Shown piece by piece: positions 1 through 12,527 of a stretch of DNA of 64,000 nucleotides; positions within the stretch are counted from its first letter, which is position 1; every line of letters begins with the position of its first letter. The stretch lies in NCBI GenBank assembly GCA_021234155.1, contig JAJEKV010000159.1:592466-656465 (forward strand), given 5' to 3'. Position numbers and translations under genes: made by a program. Origin of the DNA: Isoetes taiwanensis. Lineage: Eukaryota; Streptophyta; Lycopodiopsida; Isoetales; Isoetaceae. The notes under the pieces are model-generated. The model saw only the letters and a program-made list of their open reading frames with translations, ran no database searches and had not been told where the DNA came from.

Positions 1-3000
1 AATCTGAAGGATTGAGTAGAACCACATACACCCGCCAAAATGAAGATGTTCAAGATGTTAACGGGGCCTTGGAAGTCAACACTCTATCATGAGACGCGAT
101 GGTAAGCCGCAAACAGTAAGGATTAGACTTAGTAGAATTGCGTAACTGTAATTTGAGCAAAGCAAAGACATGGATGTCTCAGTTCTAAGTAATGTGATTG
201 TTCATAAGAGACATGTGGAATTCGGTTTGAAATGAAAATGGCAATGCATATACTATTAGCATCAAGAAAGAGCCTTCATGCACATGTCCCGACATCGAAA
301 CATGTTGCAAAGGGAAGCTTCATTCCATGCAAGCATATGTTCTACATCTTCCAAATGAGCTTCACACAGATCCCTCCATTGACATGTCCCTTCTCTAGCC
401 AAGAGTTTAGTGATGATCTTTTGATAGCTTATTGCATGCCTTTTGGACTGCATATTTTGTCTTTGGATACCTTGTTGCATGTGTTTACTTACACTTTTAG
501 TATAATACAATAATCACATTGTAGTACTTTTAATAGCTTTTAAATTGAGGGATAAAAGACCATAAGACCATTATAAAAAGGCCGCAAAAAAAATTGCACT
601 CGAAAAAAGAGGCTAAAAATCAATGGCTCGTAAATGAAAGTAACTCTAGATGCACGCATTAGTACATCCATTTGAATACATCACGAAATCATAAGAAAAC
701 CTTAGTGAAAAGCCGCATAAAAACACAAAAGAAAAACCCCCGTTATTATGCTACATATTAAGAAACAAAATTGATTGCAACTTCCACCATAGAAGTTTCG
801 GACATGTGGCTGCTTCCCTTTGCTTGTCTGAAGTTAGTTTGGCTTGTAATGACTCCTTGCGTATTTTGATTTCCACCATCTCAAAGAGATAATTTTTGTT
901 TTTTGCGGACAATCGTGGTGCTAATTCCGGGCTTAAGTAAAGATCAAGCGTTGAATTACAAATATAAGCACATAGAGATACATAATCATTATGTTCTAAA
1001 GTGGTTAAAAAGGTAGAAGTTAAGAAAAGTTTTTTTAATCGAGCTAGAGATCAACCGCAGGGGGGATATACATCTTGGTGATTGTGCATTTGATCTCACC
1101 CTCAAGGTACATGCTACTTATTTTGTTTTACAAAGAGATCAAGATTGTAGGGGATGTTGGAATGTATTTATAATACATCCATACAATCTTAGCCTTTGTC
1201 TATTAATAGTTCATTGTCTATTGATAGCTCATGGAGCTAAAAAGGGTCTTTGCCTATTAGCCCTTCATCCCGGCCATTTTTATTCCTTTTGCATGTTATC
1301 TACACTTATATAATGCGCTTTCTATTTCTATTTTCTGCTTTTTGTCACACGTGTAATTTTACGCCGCAATCGCTTTGGATGTTTAGATGCCAATGATAAT
1401 TTTTTGACAATCTCCTCCTCGCGATTTTGATGCCCGCTATTGGCGAGCATGGCACGACCTCAAAATTTAGTGTTGTGGCATGGCGAAGCCATGGCAATAT
1501 GTAGAAAAAAAAAAGGTTATGACCATGAGATGCGGGTGCAGAGCTGAAACTCTCAGACTTGTGCTTTTTCAAACAAACTCGTTGGGCTTACCTTAAAGCC
1601 TAGTCTCCGCTTCGAGAGGTTTGATGATCCGAGCAAAATACCTCCTCAAGGCAAATGCGCTCGTGAATCGGCTTTGCTCTGGTGGGTCGGAATATTTATT
1701 TTCTAGTCTTTTCTAAAGCTTCACAAAGATTTCAGAGGGTAGGAGATGCACAGTCCGAATGCAACCTTTGGCCATTAGTTGTGGATTCGCGTGCCCTTCC
1801 CGCTTTGTGGAAAATTTATTTGGGCAAGGTATGCATGGCTATAATTTTTTTAGGACTCAAAAAATACCAATGCAAGGCCCCAATGTGAGAAGGGCAAGCA
1901 AGGAGGGCAACTTGATCACCGGAATCGATATTTTTCGTGAGACCGGTCGTGGTATTTATTTCTTTTTCCTCGATAACCTATGTTTTCCACGCATTCAACC
2001 CTGCATTCATTTTTGTTGTACTGAACTTAGGGTACTTATGTTTTCTACAGATGGATCATTATTTTTACAGATCCAACACAATGAGTGGGCAAAAATCGGT
2101 GAAGATGACCTTAATTTTGGGAGACTCAGAAAGACGTGGGGCTATGATGACCGAGAAGAGGAAGAGCACTCTTCTAAGATCTTAGCTATGGCGCTTTTTT
2201 CAAAAACAGCCGCGAAAGGGAGGGATTGGGCATAACTCACGCTAATAGGTCCGCTAAATCTCATCTTATGGTGTTTTGTTCTTTCTTTTTGCGTATAATG
2301 TTGATGCCGAATTAATGAATGGCATGGCCAAGACAGAACCCTCGGCTTCTTTATTTGCCTATGTTCTTTGCCGCTTATGTTTTGTTGCTTCCAATCGAGA
2401 CTTAAAATCGAGCGCCTTTCTCCTTCAAATGGTACCGCGATTTGCTTCACCATTCAAAGGTATTGTCGGCTTGCGTAATATATGTTACGATTTTAGTGGA
2501 CGAATTCTATTACTTCATCCAATTTTAACATGGACGAGAAAACATGTAGCAACAAATCATCCTTACCGGTGCTTATTCGTCCAAAAGTAGCATTTGTATT
2601 GATATATATATGGTAGATGGGCACCCCCGTTGTAAAGCCATCTCATAATTGTGTGTAGTTTCTTCTCCCTCCTTATCACCCGTAGAAGTATATGAATTGG
2701 AAACCACATCTAAGTTTCCAATCAGCAAAATTCGTAGCTCCTCCTCGAATGGCAAATCCAAAGAACTTACTTTGATGCAAGGATTACACCGATCTCAACA
2801 TTTAAATTTGAATCTTATCTAAGAACACGAAAGTGATCTTGTGTTGAGAAGTCCCGGGTTGACAATAAGGGCCCAAGGCATCAAGCAAAAAGGGATCACA
2901 ATAGCGAAATCCACTTTAACTTACAACTGCAACCCTCAAATATAATTTTCTAGAGGAAGCGTAAAACGTAATTATTCCTTCAAGGCCATGGCCGTAATGC

Positions 3001-5371
3001 TAATCGCCCACTTAACTTTATTTATTGCATTAAGATTGGCCTCTGGCAAAGAGAGCACGCTATGGTACAATCAATTCTCCCAAAGGGACACCAAGAAGGC
3101 AAACAAGAAATTAGATTGGCGTAAGAAAGGCAAGCTTTATAGGATTCCATTGAGCACATGTCGATAGTAGTCATATTGATTTCAGCCTCCAAGCATCCAA
3201 GATGTCGCTAATAAGACACAAGACCAATGATACACATTGCTGCCCATGAAGAAAAGCAAGTCTCGTTTAGAAAAGTTAGTAAAAGGTGACAATAGGTAAC
3301 AATAAGTACCTCCTCCATCAAACCAAGATGGAAATGTTTTCTGTTTTTTGAATTGCCCTTGGCCCACCTTTTGAAGCATGGGCATCCGCACTCCCGCGTA
3401 ACATTTGACTAAGAATATTGAGACTTCCATCTAGCCTTCATATACTATTGCAATCGTGATAGGTTCACATCAGATAATGCTTTATACCACAATGATATTC
3501 AATGATACGGCACAAATTTGAAGTATAATACGCCAAAATACTACAAAAAATTTTCGCTGGCCTAAATTTTTGTTTTAGTTTATTTCAAGACGCTGAACAT
3601 TTTTCACGTATAAAATCGAGGTTTCGCGATACACGCCAAATTAAAAAAAAAAAATTCTTTCTTCTTCGTAAAGCAAAATAGCGCTTTGCTTTACGCCGAA
3701 CTGTTTTCGTAGTTTTAAACAAATGTGGGGTTTTGCTTAAAAATTAAAAAAAAGAAAGGTTTTTTTTTTATATACCCTAAGAAGTTTTAAATAGTCAAGC
3801 TACGACCTGCTTTTAAGGGTAGCAAATGCTGAATAAAAACTGCTTTTTTTTTTTTTTTTTAAAAAAACTTATTTATTTATTTTTAATTTTTTATGAAGTT
3901 TAAATTTTGTTTTCCGGGCGGGGCGAGGGAAAAAATATGAAAAAATACGCTTTTTACCTAAAAATACGATTTTTGATTTTATACGTCCGTAAAACAAATT
4001 TTATACGTACATAACCTATTCCCTCGCTTGTAATTTAGTACGCTTCACCCAATCCGGATTGTGGTTCAATTGGTTCTGTGGAAGAAAAATTGTTGTGGTT
4101 GGTTTCAGCTGTTATCATAAATAGAAGCAGAGTGCCATTATGACAAGATTAAATGGGAAACAAATCAAATAGTATTTATGCTTTTGTAAGTTAAGTTACT
4201 TAGGGAGACATGCAACATTGGTGGTGTGGAGTCAAAAGAGGTTCAAAAATGCGCTTTATATTTTTGCAATCGCCAGTTTGCCATCTCCCTTCCGGGTTTC
4301 TCATGTAGCACTTCCCAAGAACATCTTCCAAGGGATAAGGCTCATTTTCAAAGGCATCTAACCAAAGAAGACATCATTAGACTAAGTGCATCAATTACTG
4401 TTTACAATATGACTTTTCTTTTGGTTAAAGCACATCAAAAACTTTTGCAGTCCTAATATAGAGTTATAATAATGGTAAGCAATTAACTGCTTCCTGCCCT
4501 CGAATCAAAACCTTTTTGTAGTGGTAACATAGTGTTATCTATATATAATAATAAAGGCATTTTATGATAGTCCCATGGCGCACTTTGCTGCTGAATTTTT
4601 AACTTATTTTCATCCCTTTGATTTTGGCTTTTGGGCGGTTTTGTTTGATACTTACCTGCTCTCGCCTCTCTTCCCACAAATTCATGCCTTCCCTTTCCAA
4701 ATTCCCCGCCTCAATAATCGAATGGGGTTCTTGGTCTTTCATGGAGCCCTAAATCTGATCATTCGTGCTTAGATTTTATTTAGTCTTTTGTATTCCTCAG
4801 ATTCTTATTATGCAGAAATCTTTATTTATTTGCCTTGAGCGGCAATGTAAAGAAATGTCCGCTTATCCGAGGTCGTTTCAGAGTAGCTTTTAAAAAATTT
4901 TGCAAGGTAAACCATCCAACTCTTTTTCTATTCCATGGCTTTTGCCTATATGAGCAAACTTATTAATGCATGTTTAGAATGAATTTCGGGCAAAGAATAT
5001 GGCGTAAATGGCAATAGATGGCGCCATGGCGGATCCCGGACATATATGACACATGCAAATCGCTACTATGGTAAGCATTTTGATCTCTTTGTATCTTCGA
5101 ATTTGTCCGATGGCTATTGTCATTCATTTGGCCTTGGCTCGCTTGTATCCATTTGTCCAATATCTTTTCCTCCCGGTCATTTTAGTTGAAAGAAGTTGTG
5201 TATTTTGGGAGGGCTAGCTCAAACAATGTTGAAGTGTTTTTTAACCATAAATGAAGTTTTTTTAATTTTGTAATCGGGCATTTTATTGGTGTGGATCTTG
5301 TGCCAGAAATAGATATTGGGTCGCATTACGTAGTAAGAACTTATGATATTTCGTGTTATTGGTCTTTGTAA
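1..5371. other. AT-rich non-coding DNA, no recognised gene
   Basis: I recognise no gene in this stretch. Reading frames on both strands are short, lack family-like motifs and overlap one another. From about 3540 to 4020 the sequence is low-complexity, with long A and T runs (a T run near 3842-3860) and repeated TACG-containing words such as ATACG and TACGT. Similar words recur near 34.3 and 35.0 kb. The segment 1780-2240 has a slightly less AT-rich composition and two overlapping plus-strand frames, but nothing I can name. Confidence 0.6.
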
Positions 5372-7173
5372 TTGGAAGTGGTTTTGAAAGAGCTAATATT
5401 CGTCAATATAAGTCGTACTGCTATGCAAAGGGAGCTTGATTCATATGATCAGCCGTATGAGATGGTGGCGTATAAAGGAAGGGACAAGAATAAGGTCGTC
5501 CGCTGGAAGCCCCCCCAAGCGAGCAAGCGAGGGAAGCTGGTTTTAGTTTTATAGGAAGTATATTCAACGCTTCTTAGCAAGTTTGCTTAAACTTGACTTC
5601 CAACTTGAATGCATGGATTATAGAAAGGATAATTGGTACCATGTAGATCTTGATTATGAAACATTCAAAAGTCTCAAAGTAAAGGTCCAAATTTACACTT
5701 AATAAGTCGGGCCCTTTGTTTGTTAAACTTGTCCATCATATGAGTGGTTGTGTTTAAGCTAAGATTGTCTTGTATGGTAATGCATACTCTTCTCGAGATT
5801 TGTTGCGCATATTTTATACCGACCTCTATGATGGTTGCGTGAGGAATGTGGAGAGAATTTTTTTTCCTTTGCCGAGATCTTGCACAAGTCTCTAGCAATG
5901 TAATTTCAAAAGTGGCTCGCACGGATGATTTAGGTCCTTGAAAATGAAGCTTTTCCGATGTCAAGAATGGTGCCAATGCCCTTATTAGGTCTTTTGCTTA
6001 TAGAGGCATTAGGGTTTTTTTGAGATTAAAAAAGGGCCTTCAAAACATGCCAACTAAGCCAAATGAAGATAAATGAACTAGCAATAAGAAATCGTTTCGA
6101 CTCGAACGAATTGAGCACCGATCATTTTTCTAGCATAACTATTTATAGAAAACTAATGAGTTTGCTTATGTAATAGATAGATATTCGTTGAGATCTTTTC
6201 CAACCTTAGGTGCTTTTGCACATATTTTAACCAATTTATGATTGTCAAAACTTTTAAAAAATATGGTTTTTATCATTTTTACTATCCTACTCGCTAAAAG
6301 ATATGCAAAACCACCTAAGATTGGAAAGATCTCAATGAGATCTATCTATTGCACCAAACAAAAGCTCATTTGACTTTTTCTATCAACACTTATGCTAGAA
6401 AAAATGTGATCCAAAGTTGAGTTAGTTATAATCGCTTTTGGCCGACCGGATTACCGCCTCGCTTTCTCTCGACAGTAGTTCATATAGCTTTGTCACAGCT
6501 TCTTAGAAGGACCTTTTTATGATCTCAAAAATCCCTAATGGAGTTTGTGCACCATCGATGCCCCTTTTATATGAATCACCCGAGATGAAGGCAATCGCTA
6601 AACCTTGACTTTTCATCCGCTTTAAAAGTATTTTTGGCAAGGCGCTTAGCAACAGAGTATGTCCCTCCTTAATGATACCATTTATATTTCACCATAGAGT
6701 AAGCTACTTACCGTTAATCAACTTACGCGGTGTTGTAATTTGGACCAGAAGCAACAAAGATAGTAGAGAGCTCGTGGATTATTGGAGAAAAGGGAATAAG
6801 ATCCTAATGCGTGAGTTGGAGAAGGCTTTGGATGAGGGATGTAACAAGGTGGCTATATTTTATGGAAGTGGACATTTACCGATATGGATCGGCCGCCTAA
6901 CGTAATTTGGTCTCAAGCCTACAAATATAATGCCGAAAACCGCATGGTCTATGAACGCCTGCGCAGAATCGCTTGCATATTCACCACTTGCAAAAAGCTG
7001 GCGTAAATTACCGGATGGCCACTTAATAGATATCGACGCTTGCATTAGCAATCGCTTCTTTTGGTTTTGGCTCGATTTATGGTTCCGGGAGCTTTGTTTC
7101 AATCTCCTTGATGGCTCTCGAGAAATTGATTGAGACAATTGTACATTTTCTTGATAAAGGATGGAACTTGTAG
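5372..7173 (+). pseudogene. TraB/PrgY-like plant protein gene relic, multi-exon, broken
   Basis: Four consecutive plus-strand blocks carry collinear protein signal. Block 1 (5372-5678) reads ISRTAMQRELDSYDQPYEMV and, after a frame change, LECMDYRKDNWYHVDLDYET. It ends at a plausible donor (AAA|GTAAAG at 5679). Block 2 (about 5850-6020) contains MSRMVPMPLLGLLLIEALGF. Block 3 (about 6558-6663) contains LDFSSALKVFLARRLATEY. Block 4 (about 6722-7173) contains ALDEGCNKVAIFYGSGHLP and ends with EKLIETIVHFLDKGWNL and TAG. From memory, this order and the Y-G-[GS]-G-H-[ML]-P block match uncharacterised plant proteins related to the TraB/PrgY domain; the family name is my inference. No start codon or N-terminal part is visible. 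In-frame TAA and TAG codons lie in block 2, and at least three frame changes occur, so this is a relic or an error-bearing gene. Its spacing looks like short introns rather than a processed copy. Confidence 0.55.
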
Positions 7174-8215
7174 GAAACTTAGTGCTGTTTTAACTTACTG
7201 CATGGAATCAGAAGCAGCCTACTTGTAAGATTATCTTTGTAGAAAGATTGTAATACATTTTCAACCAAATATTCAAGATCCTTAGTTCCCAAACACCTTG
7301 AAGGTTCCATGCTATGGGATTTTCTTACAGAGGGAGAAGGAATATAATGTTATGACATTTAAGCGCCTTTAAATTGCCAAATCCTTAAAAGCTAATAGTA
7401 TGATATTCCATTCCATCAAGACACAGCCTAATACTAGGGGCTTTTTTGGAATTAAATTGCAAGGTGTTCAATTAATAAATGGAATCGTGAAAAAAATTGC
7501 AAGGTGTTCCTAAATGCATTTCAAGATCATGTTGCATGTAAAGGAATCCCTTGACAATTAGTGAGCAACTTATCCTATAGTCGATGTTCCACCTTTAATT
7601 GATGCTCCATATCATCTTTCTGAAGCAAAACTACCTCCTCTAAGTCTATGTTTGCCAGTGTAAAAATAACACAGCCCCTTATGCTTCGGGATGAGGGAGA
7701 TGCAGTATGAGTTAAGAATTTCGTCCAAATGCATTTAGCTCTTGAAGTGCCTCATAGATCATCAAGAAGTCGTCATCCTAATATTCAATAGTTCCACGGC
7801 TCAATAATGAAAACACTCTACAACATAATCAGCTATAATACTCCCCACAATACACCAATATAACATAATGAGATATAATACCGTGCATAATACAATATCA
7901 AACAATATGAAATGGAACTCTAATTGACACCAATGATGATAAATAAAACCTCATAGAACCTCAACTTGTCCTTTACGCGGATTTTCGCAATTAATAATTG
8001 TCGATTGTTTTCATGCATTGTGATGCTCTAATTTGCAATTATGTGATAGATTAATCATGATTCTATGGTTGTTTCCTAATGCAACGTTTATGCAATCTAA
8101 AAATAACATGATTGAACTAAAACCCAAGGAAACTTTTGCTTGAGGAACATAATACCCAATGTTGTCAACCTTTTTCTTATCTTAATTTTTAGTTTAATCC
8201 CTAATAAAAGCCCCA
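7174..8215. other. AT-rich spacer
   Basis: No gene is recognised. Around 7825-7910 the words ACATAATNAGNTATAATAC recur two or three times, a small imperfect repeat. The segment runs up to the outer edge of the chromovirus 3' LTR at 8216. Confidence 0.5.
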
Positions 8216-9817
8216 TGGCGCCCCTAATATATAATCCGACCCTCTGGACGTATACATACGGGGACTTTCCCCTCCCATGGCGATCATCTCACCACATGAG
8301 CAAGGGCCCTCCGGTCTATTTCCGGGCCATCTATGAAATGAGGCCCAAGAAGGACACGTAAGGTCATTCGCCCACGCCTTCAATGGGACTCCTACGTCAG
8401 CGAAGCATGAATACAAGGGTTAGCACAATGCATTTAATATACATAAATAACCACCACGGTAAGGGTGGCGATCCATCCAATATACCAACGGGCATAGAAT
8501 ATGCATCTAATCCTAAGAAAAACACCCAAACCCCTGTGTTCTACCCCTACCACTTTGCATGAGGATCGACCGACGGCCGGGCCTCAAGAGAAAGCAGACC
8601 GAGTCTTGGCATGGCGTTGGTCGCATAGAACATTGGCTAGGGTTGTCCACCCATCCGCCCCTCCCCACACTTTGCCAGATGGGTCAATTCATGCTATGGC
8701 TTCGCTATAGCCTTCCTGGAGACGCAAACTCGTGGCATCACCCTCCCGAGCCTAATCCGTGTCTTCATGACGCCTTTGGTCCGGGATGAGGCAGGTCGGG
8801 GAAGCGCCCCCTTCGAATCACAATGGTTCCATGGGTGAGCTAGAGAATACGTGGCCGCATCACGAGACCCCCCCGTGATCCGCACCCCGACTTACTCACC
8901 CTAAATCTACTCAAGAAGGTGCTCCATACGGATCACACCTCTCCCACCCGGGGAGTGTCGACCCATACCCGGCCCCCACGTGGACTGCCATCGCCTAGCC
9001 CAATCAGAGGAGTCTCGGGGAGCCTTGTATGCTCTCGCAAGACCCCACCCCTCATGTCACCACCGTGTTCCTTGTCCTGGTGCTAAGCCGCACCATAGCA
9101 TCTAGGACCCGGTGGGTTCTTGTGCACAGTCGCCTATAATGGGACTTTGCAGGCGCTATCTAGGAGCATACTACTATACACGGTTCGTAGGCCTCTACCC
9201 CCCGTAATCCCCCGCTTCGTAGTCAAATTAAACAAAGAAGAAACAATCCATCCTTTCAGAGTAAGAAACCGTAATTGAATATAAAGAGAACTTGTTTGTA
9301 CAATCAAGGGTTAGTTTCTATGATTGATTTACAAAGAGAGAACAGAGAGAGGACACAACCAAGTGCTAACTAGAATTCACATAGCCACCTACCTGAACGC
9401 TGCTGGACTCATTCCCATGGGGCGCCCATCTCCTCGGCATTGAAGATTCAGCTGTGATTGTGGCTTCACAGGGACGACCGGTATGGTGGTTCTCTGCAGT
9501 GGTTGATGGCGCCACCTCCTGGCCTTCCTTGGTCGATCCTCGTGAGTCAATCCCGTGGATAGGGGTCAAGTTGGCATCCAAACTTGGCAACCCCATGCTG
9601 CCCAATCGACAAAGGTGTGGCGCCTTCCCAATTGGTAATTATCCTAATTTCCTAGGTTATAGGTTATTATTAATGTGTTAAATTAGCATAGCTAACCTAA
9701 TCCTTTGTAAGGTAACCCCCATACCCCCCCATGGTAGCGTGCATCTTTTAGGGGAGTGACGTGCTTGTATTTGTACGTGTCCCATATAGTAGACCGATAA
9801 ACACGTGGAACGCCACA
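8216..9817 (-). repeat. 3' LTR of chromovirus element 1
   Basis: This repeat is homologous over its whole length to 19754-21335. Shared stretches include the words around 8278-8300 (CATGGCGATCATCTCACCA), 8560-8650 and 9600-9720. On the minus strand it begins with TGTGGCGTTCC just after the polypurine tract and ends with GCGCCA at 8216. The two LTR copies differ largely by indels of 1-4 nt. A third relative lies at 58780-60462. Confidence 0.75.
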
Positions 9818-9832
9818 TTCTCCCCTCCTTAA
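9818..9832 (-). other. Polypurine tract of element 1
   Basis: The minus strand reads AAGGAGGGGAGAATG immediately before the TGTGG that opens the 3' LTR. Such a purine-rich tract normally primes plus-strand DNA synthesis in LTR retrotransposons. Its position fixes the element's orientation and one LTR boundary. Confidence 0.75.
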
Positions 9833-10483
9833 AAATAATCTTTGTCCTCGAAGATTAGGATTAGCTAATTGAATACATATAATGTAAAGCAATTGAATTA
9901 GAGAATGAAGTTAAGAATATAACATTAATACGCTTGGGATTATAGTAATTTGGATAGTAATACATTGAAGTTAAAATATCAAAGTACAAGCACGCTGGAT
10001 ACAAACTTATGAGCAAAGGAGTTTAGGACCGGAGTCCGATTTAAAACATTCTGACAACAAAATTCATACATGTAGACAAAACCAATACGGGACAAGTTGG
10101 GTCATCAAGAACCCTCTATACAAGGCGGTGTGACGAGTTGTTCATTGGCCTGCACACAACCATATACCCGTAGGTTAATAATATGATTAAGTTGTGGTTG
10201 AAGGGACCACCCCCTACAAATAAAAGAAAAAGTATCTAGAAGGGAATCTATCATGTGTACGGCTTGCAATTCATTGTAGCATGAGGAATGGTTCAGTTCC
10301 TCGTATAGCCGGAATAAACGCATCATTTACTAGATGCCTTCCTAGCAATTCGCGGTCATGTCAACATCAACAATACACCACGCCCCAGAGAACACTTTGG
10401 TGATCTCATCATCAGTTATTACTATCATATAATGCGCGTTTACCCCTCTAAAACATGATTCTCGGTCAATCAAGCCTTCAAGC

Positions 10484-10762
10484 TTACCGCCGGAGCGGGT
10501 TGATAGCATCGTTGATGGTGCGGCCTTGAGATTCCCGCATGAAGTCCGGATAGTGCTTCTCAAGGTCTTTCTTCATCACCCAGGTAGCATCTTCAACTGG
10601 TAAGTGCTTCCACTTGACCAAGTATTGCAACATTTGAGTCCTTCCGGTCTGCTTTTGTAGCTCGATCAAGAAGAGCTTCGCACTATTTCCAGCTGCTCTT
10701 CCATTTCTAGGAGGGTAGGGGTATCCAAAACCTCCTCCTCGATCAGGGGTGTGTTGCTTCAA
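10484..10762 (-). pseudogene. Chromodomain at the integrase C-terminus, element 1
   Basis: This minus-strand frame contains QYLVKWKHLPVEDATWVMKK followed by DLEKHYPDF, a recognisable chromodomain (YLVKWK, then W and an acidic helix). In chromoviruses this module sits at the end of integrase and is thought to bind histone marks and steer integration into heterochromatin. The frame continues about 20 residues past the chromodomain and then stops. Upstream it connects to the integrase C-terminal region only after frame changes. The domain order agrees with the rest of the element. Confidence 0.8.
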
Positions 10763-10779
10763 GACTCACGGAAAGACCT

Positions 10780-11817
10780 TGTGGATCTTCAAGCCGGGTG
10801 GCAAGTCCAAGCGATATGCCCTTCTCTCCCACACGCTCAAGAATCATGAACTACCAAACCCCATCCGGTGCCAACTTCTTACGCTACCAATTTTAAGCTT
10901 GGCTTGTTTTACTTTGATCTTAAGCCAAACCGACTCACCCACTGAAGATTCGTGGGGTTCGGTGCTTATCCGCTAGACTCTTCCGACATTGCGCACGCGG
11001 CCAATAAGTAACCCCCTCAACTTCTTCCACCAAGGCCTGCATTTCTAAAAGGAGTTGTTGAGAGACCTCCACTTTAGAAAACAATGGGATTATGCCATGT
11101 GTCCGGAGTAAGACATTGATAGCCATAATTTATCATGAAAGGAGACATTCTAGAAGACTCACGCTTTGTCTGCTGAGGCGAATTCCACCAAGTAAATATA
11201 ATCCGCCCATTGTGACTGCTTACTCCATACATAGCTTCTTAGCATATCTTCGATAATACGATTGACACGCCTTAAATTTGACCATCCGTCTCGAGGATGG
11301 TAGGTCGCACTCATGGCAAGCTTGGTCCGGATGGTGGCGAAGAAATCCTTCCGAATGCACCGACAAACTTAGGATCCCTATCCGATACAATTACTCTCGG
11401 CATCCCGCAACCCTAAAAATTTCCTTTGCAAAGAGCAAGGCGGTGTCGGGGTCCGTGGTGCGACATGGCGTGAAGTGAGCCATCTTTTTGATAATTTGTC
11501 GACCACGACCATTAAGGCATCATACCCACGGAGAGTAATGGAAGCCCCACAATGAAATCCATGGTTATGACTTCCCACTTGGCGCTAGGCACATCCAAAG
11601 GTTGCAACTCCCCAGAACTCTTAATTGTTCGCCTTTGGTTTGCCGACAAACCCGACATTAATCGCTTGATGTACCTAGCAATATCCTTCTTCATGGAAGG
11701 CCAAAAATAGCTGGAGCGGATCTTAAAGTAAGTTTTCATAAAACCCGCATGTCCTGCTATAGGGCTGTTGTGTGTGTCATGGAGAATCGCTTTTAGCACC
11801 TCGGGTCGCCGGAACAC
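10780..11817 (-). pseudogene. Integrase region of element 1, fragmented
   Basis: Integrase inserts the cDNA into the host genome. The N-terminal block (11512-11817) shows the His-His part of the zinc-binding domain (ILHDTHNSPIAGHAGF) and YFWPSMKKDIARYIKR. The Cys pair reads CRVC only after a frame change. Next comes WEVITMDFIVGLPLL with the first catalytic Asp. The second block (11378-11578) has GYDALMVVVDKLSK, and near 11380 the minus strand encodes SDRDPKF in a different frame, carrying the second catalytic Asp. The C-terminal block (10935-11126) ends with LADKHRTPRIF, a typical integrase tail. At least four frame changes separate these pieces, so no continuous protein is encoded. Confidence 0.8.
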
Positions 11818-11920
11818 ACAACTTATCTTTTGTAATATAATAAATTGCCCTCCTTCTTATATGAACGGAATGCTTCACGCTCTCTATCTATCGGCTTCCT
11901 TACCCAAACTTTCCCAAATA

Positions 11921-12319
11921 TTACGTAATTCGATCTGGGCTAAGGTCTGTTTCTATCCGCTTCCTAAACTCACTGGTGAGTGTGGAAATGGCATTACAAT
12001 GCGTGTGGGTCACCAATGGATGTCGAGACAAGGCATCCGCAACGACATTGTGCTTGCCAGGCTTGTAGACGATCTCAAAGTCATATTCCTCAAAAAATTC
12101 CAGCCATCTCCTCTGGCGGAGGTTAAGATTAGCCTGCGTGGATAGATAGCGGAGACTCTGGTGATCCGTATCCAAATGAAATCTTCTACCAAGAAGGTAG
12201 TGTCTCCAAATACGGAGAGCACGCATAACCGCTAGCAACTCCCCGATCATGGGTAGGATATCGCTGCTCGCATCGCTCATCTTCTTTGAATCGTAAGCAA
12301 CAACTCTCCCTCCTCGCAT
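11921..12319 (-). pseudogene. RNase H domain of element 1 (best preserved part)
   Basis: RNase H degrades the RNA strand of the RNA-DNA hybrid during reverse transcription. This 132-codon open stretch begins GRVVAYDSKKM and runs through ALRIWRHYLLGRRFHLDTDH, then LRQRRWLEFFEEYDFEIVYK and PGKHNVVADALSRHP. These are the family's expected boxes, including the Asp of DTDH and the terminal VADALSR. It is the longest uninterrupted piece of pol here. The part linking it to reverse transcriptase (12359-12583) shows YYRKFVKDFATIAAPLTNLT and is out of frame with it. Confidence 0.85.
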
Positions 12320-12527
12320 TAAGACACCACCGGTTGTTATCTTTTACTCGCACGGTGGCTACCGATTTATCCTTTCCCATCGTAAGGTAAGGACTGGTGC
12401 GTATGTTAAAGCATCCTTGAGTTTCCTCGGAGCCGACTTGACTTTTGTTTTCCAATGTTCCATCCAATCCTTTACTTTCTCATGCCTTGTGAGATTAGTA
12501 AGAGGTGCGGCAATTGTTGCAAAATCC

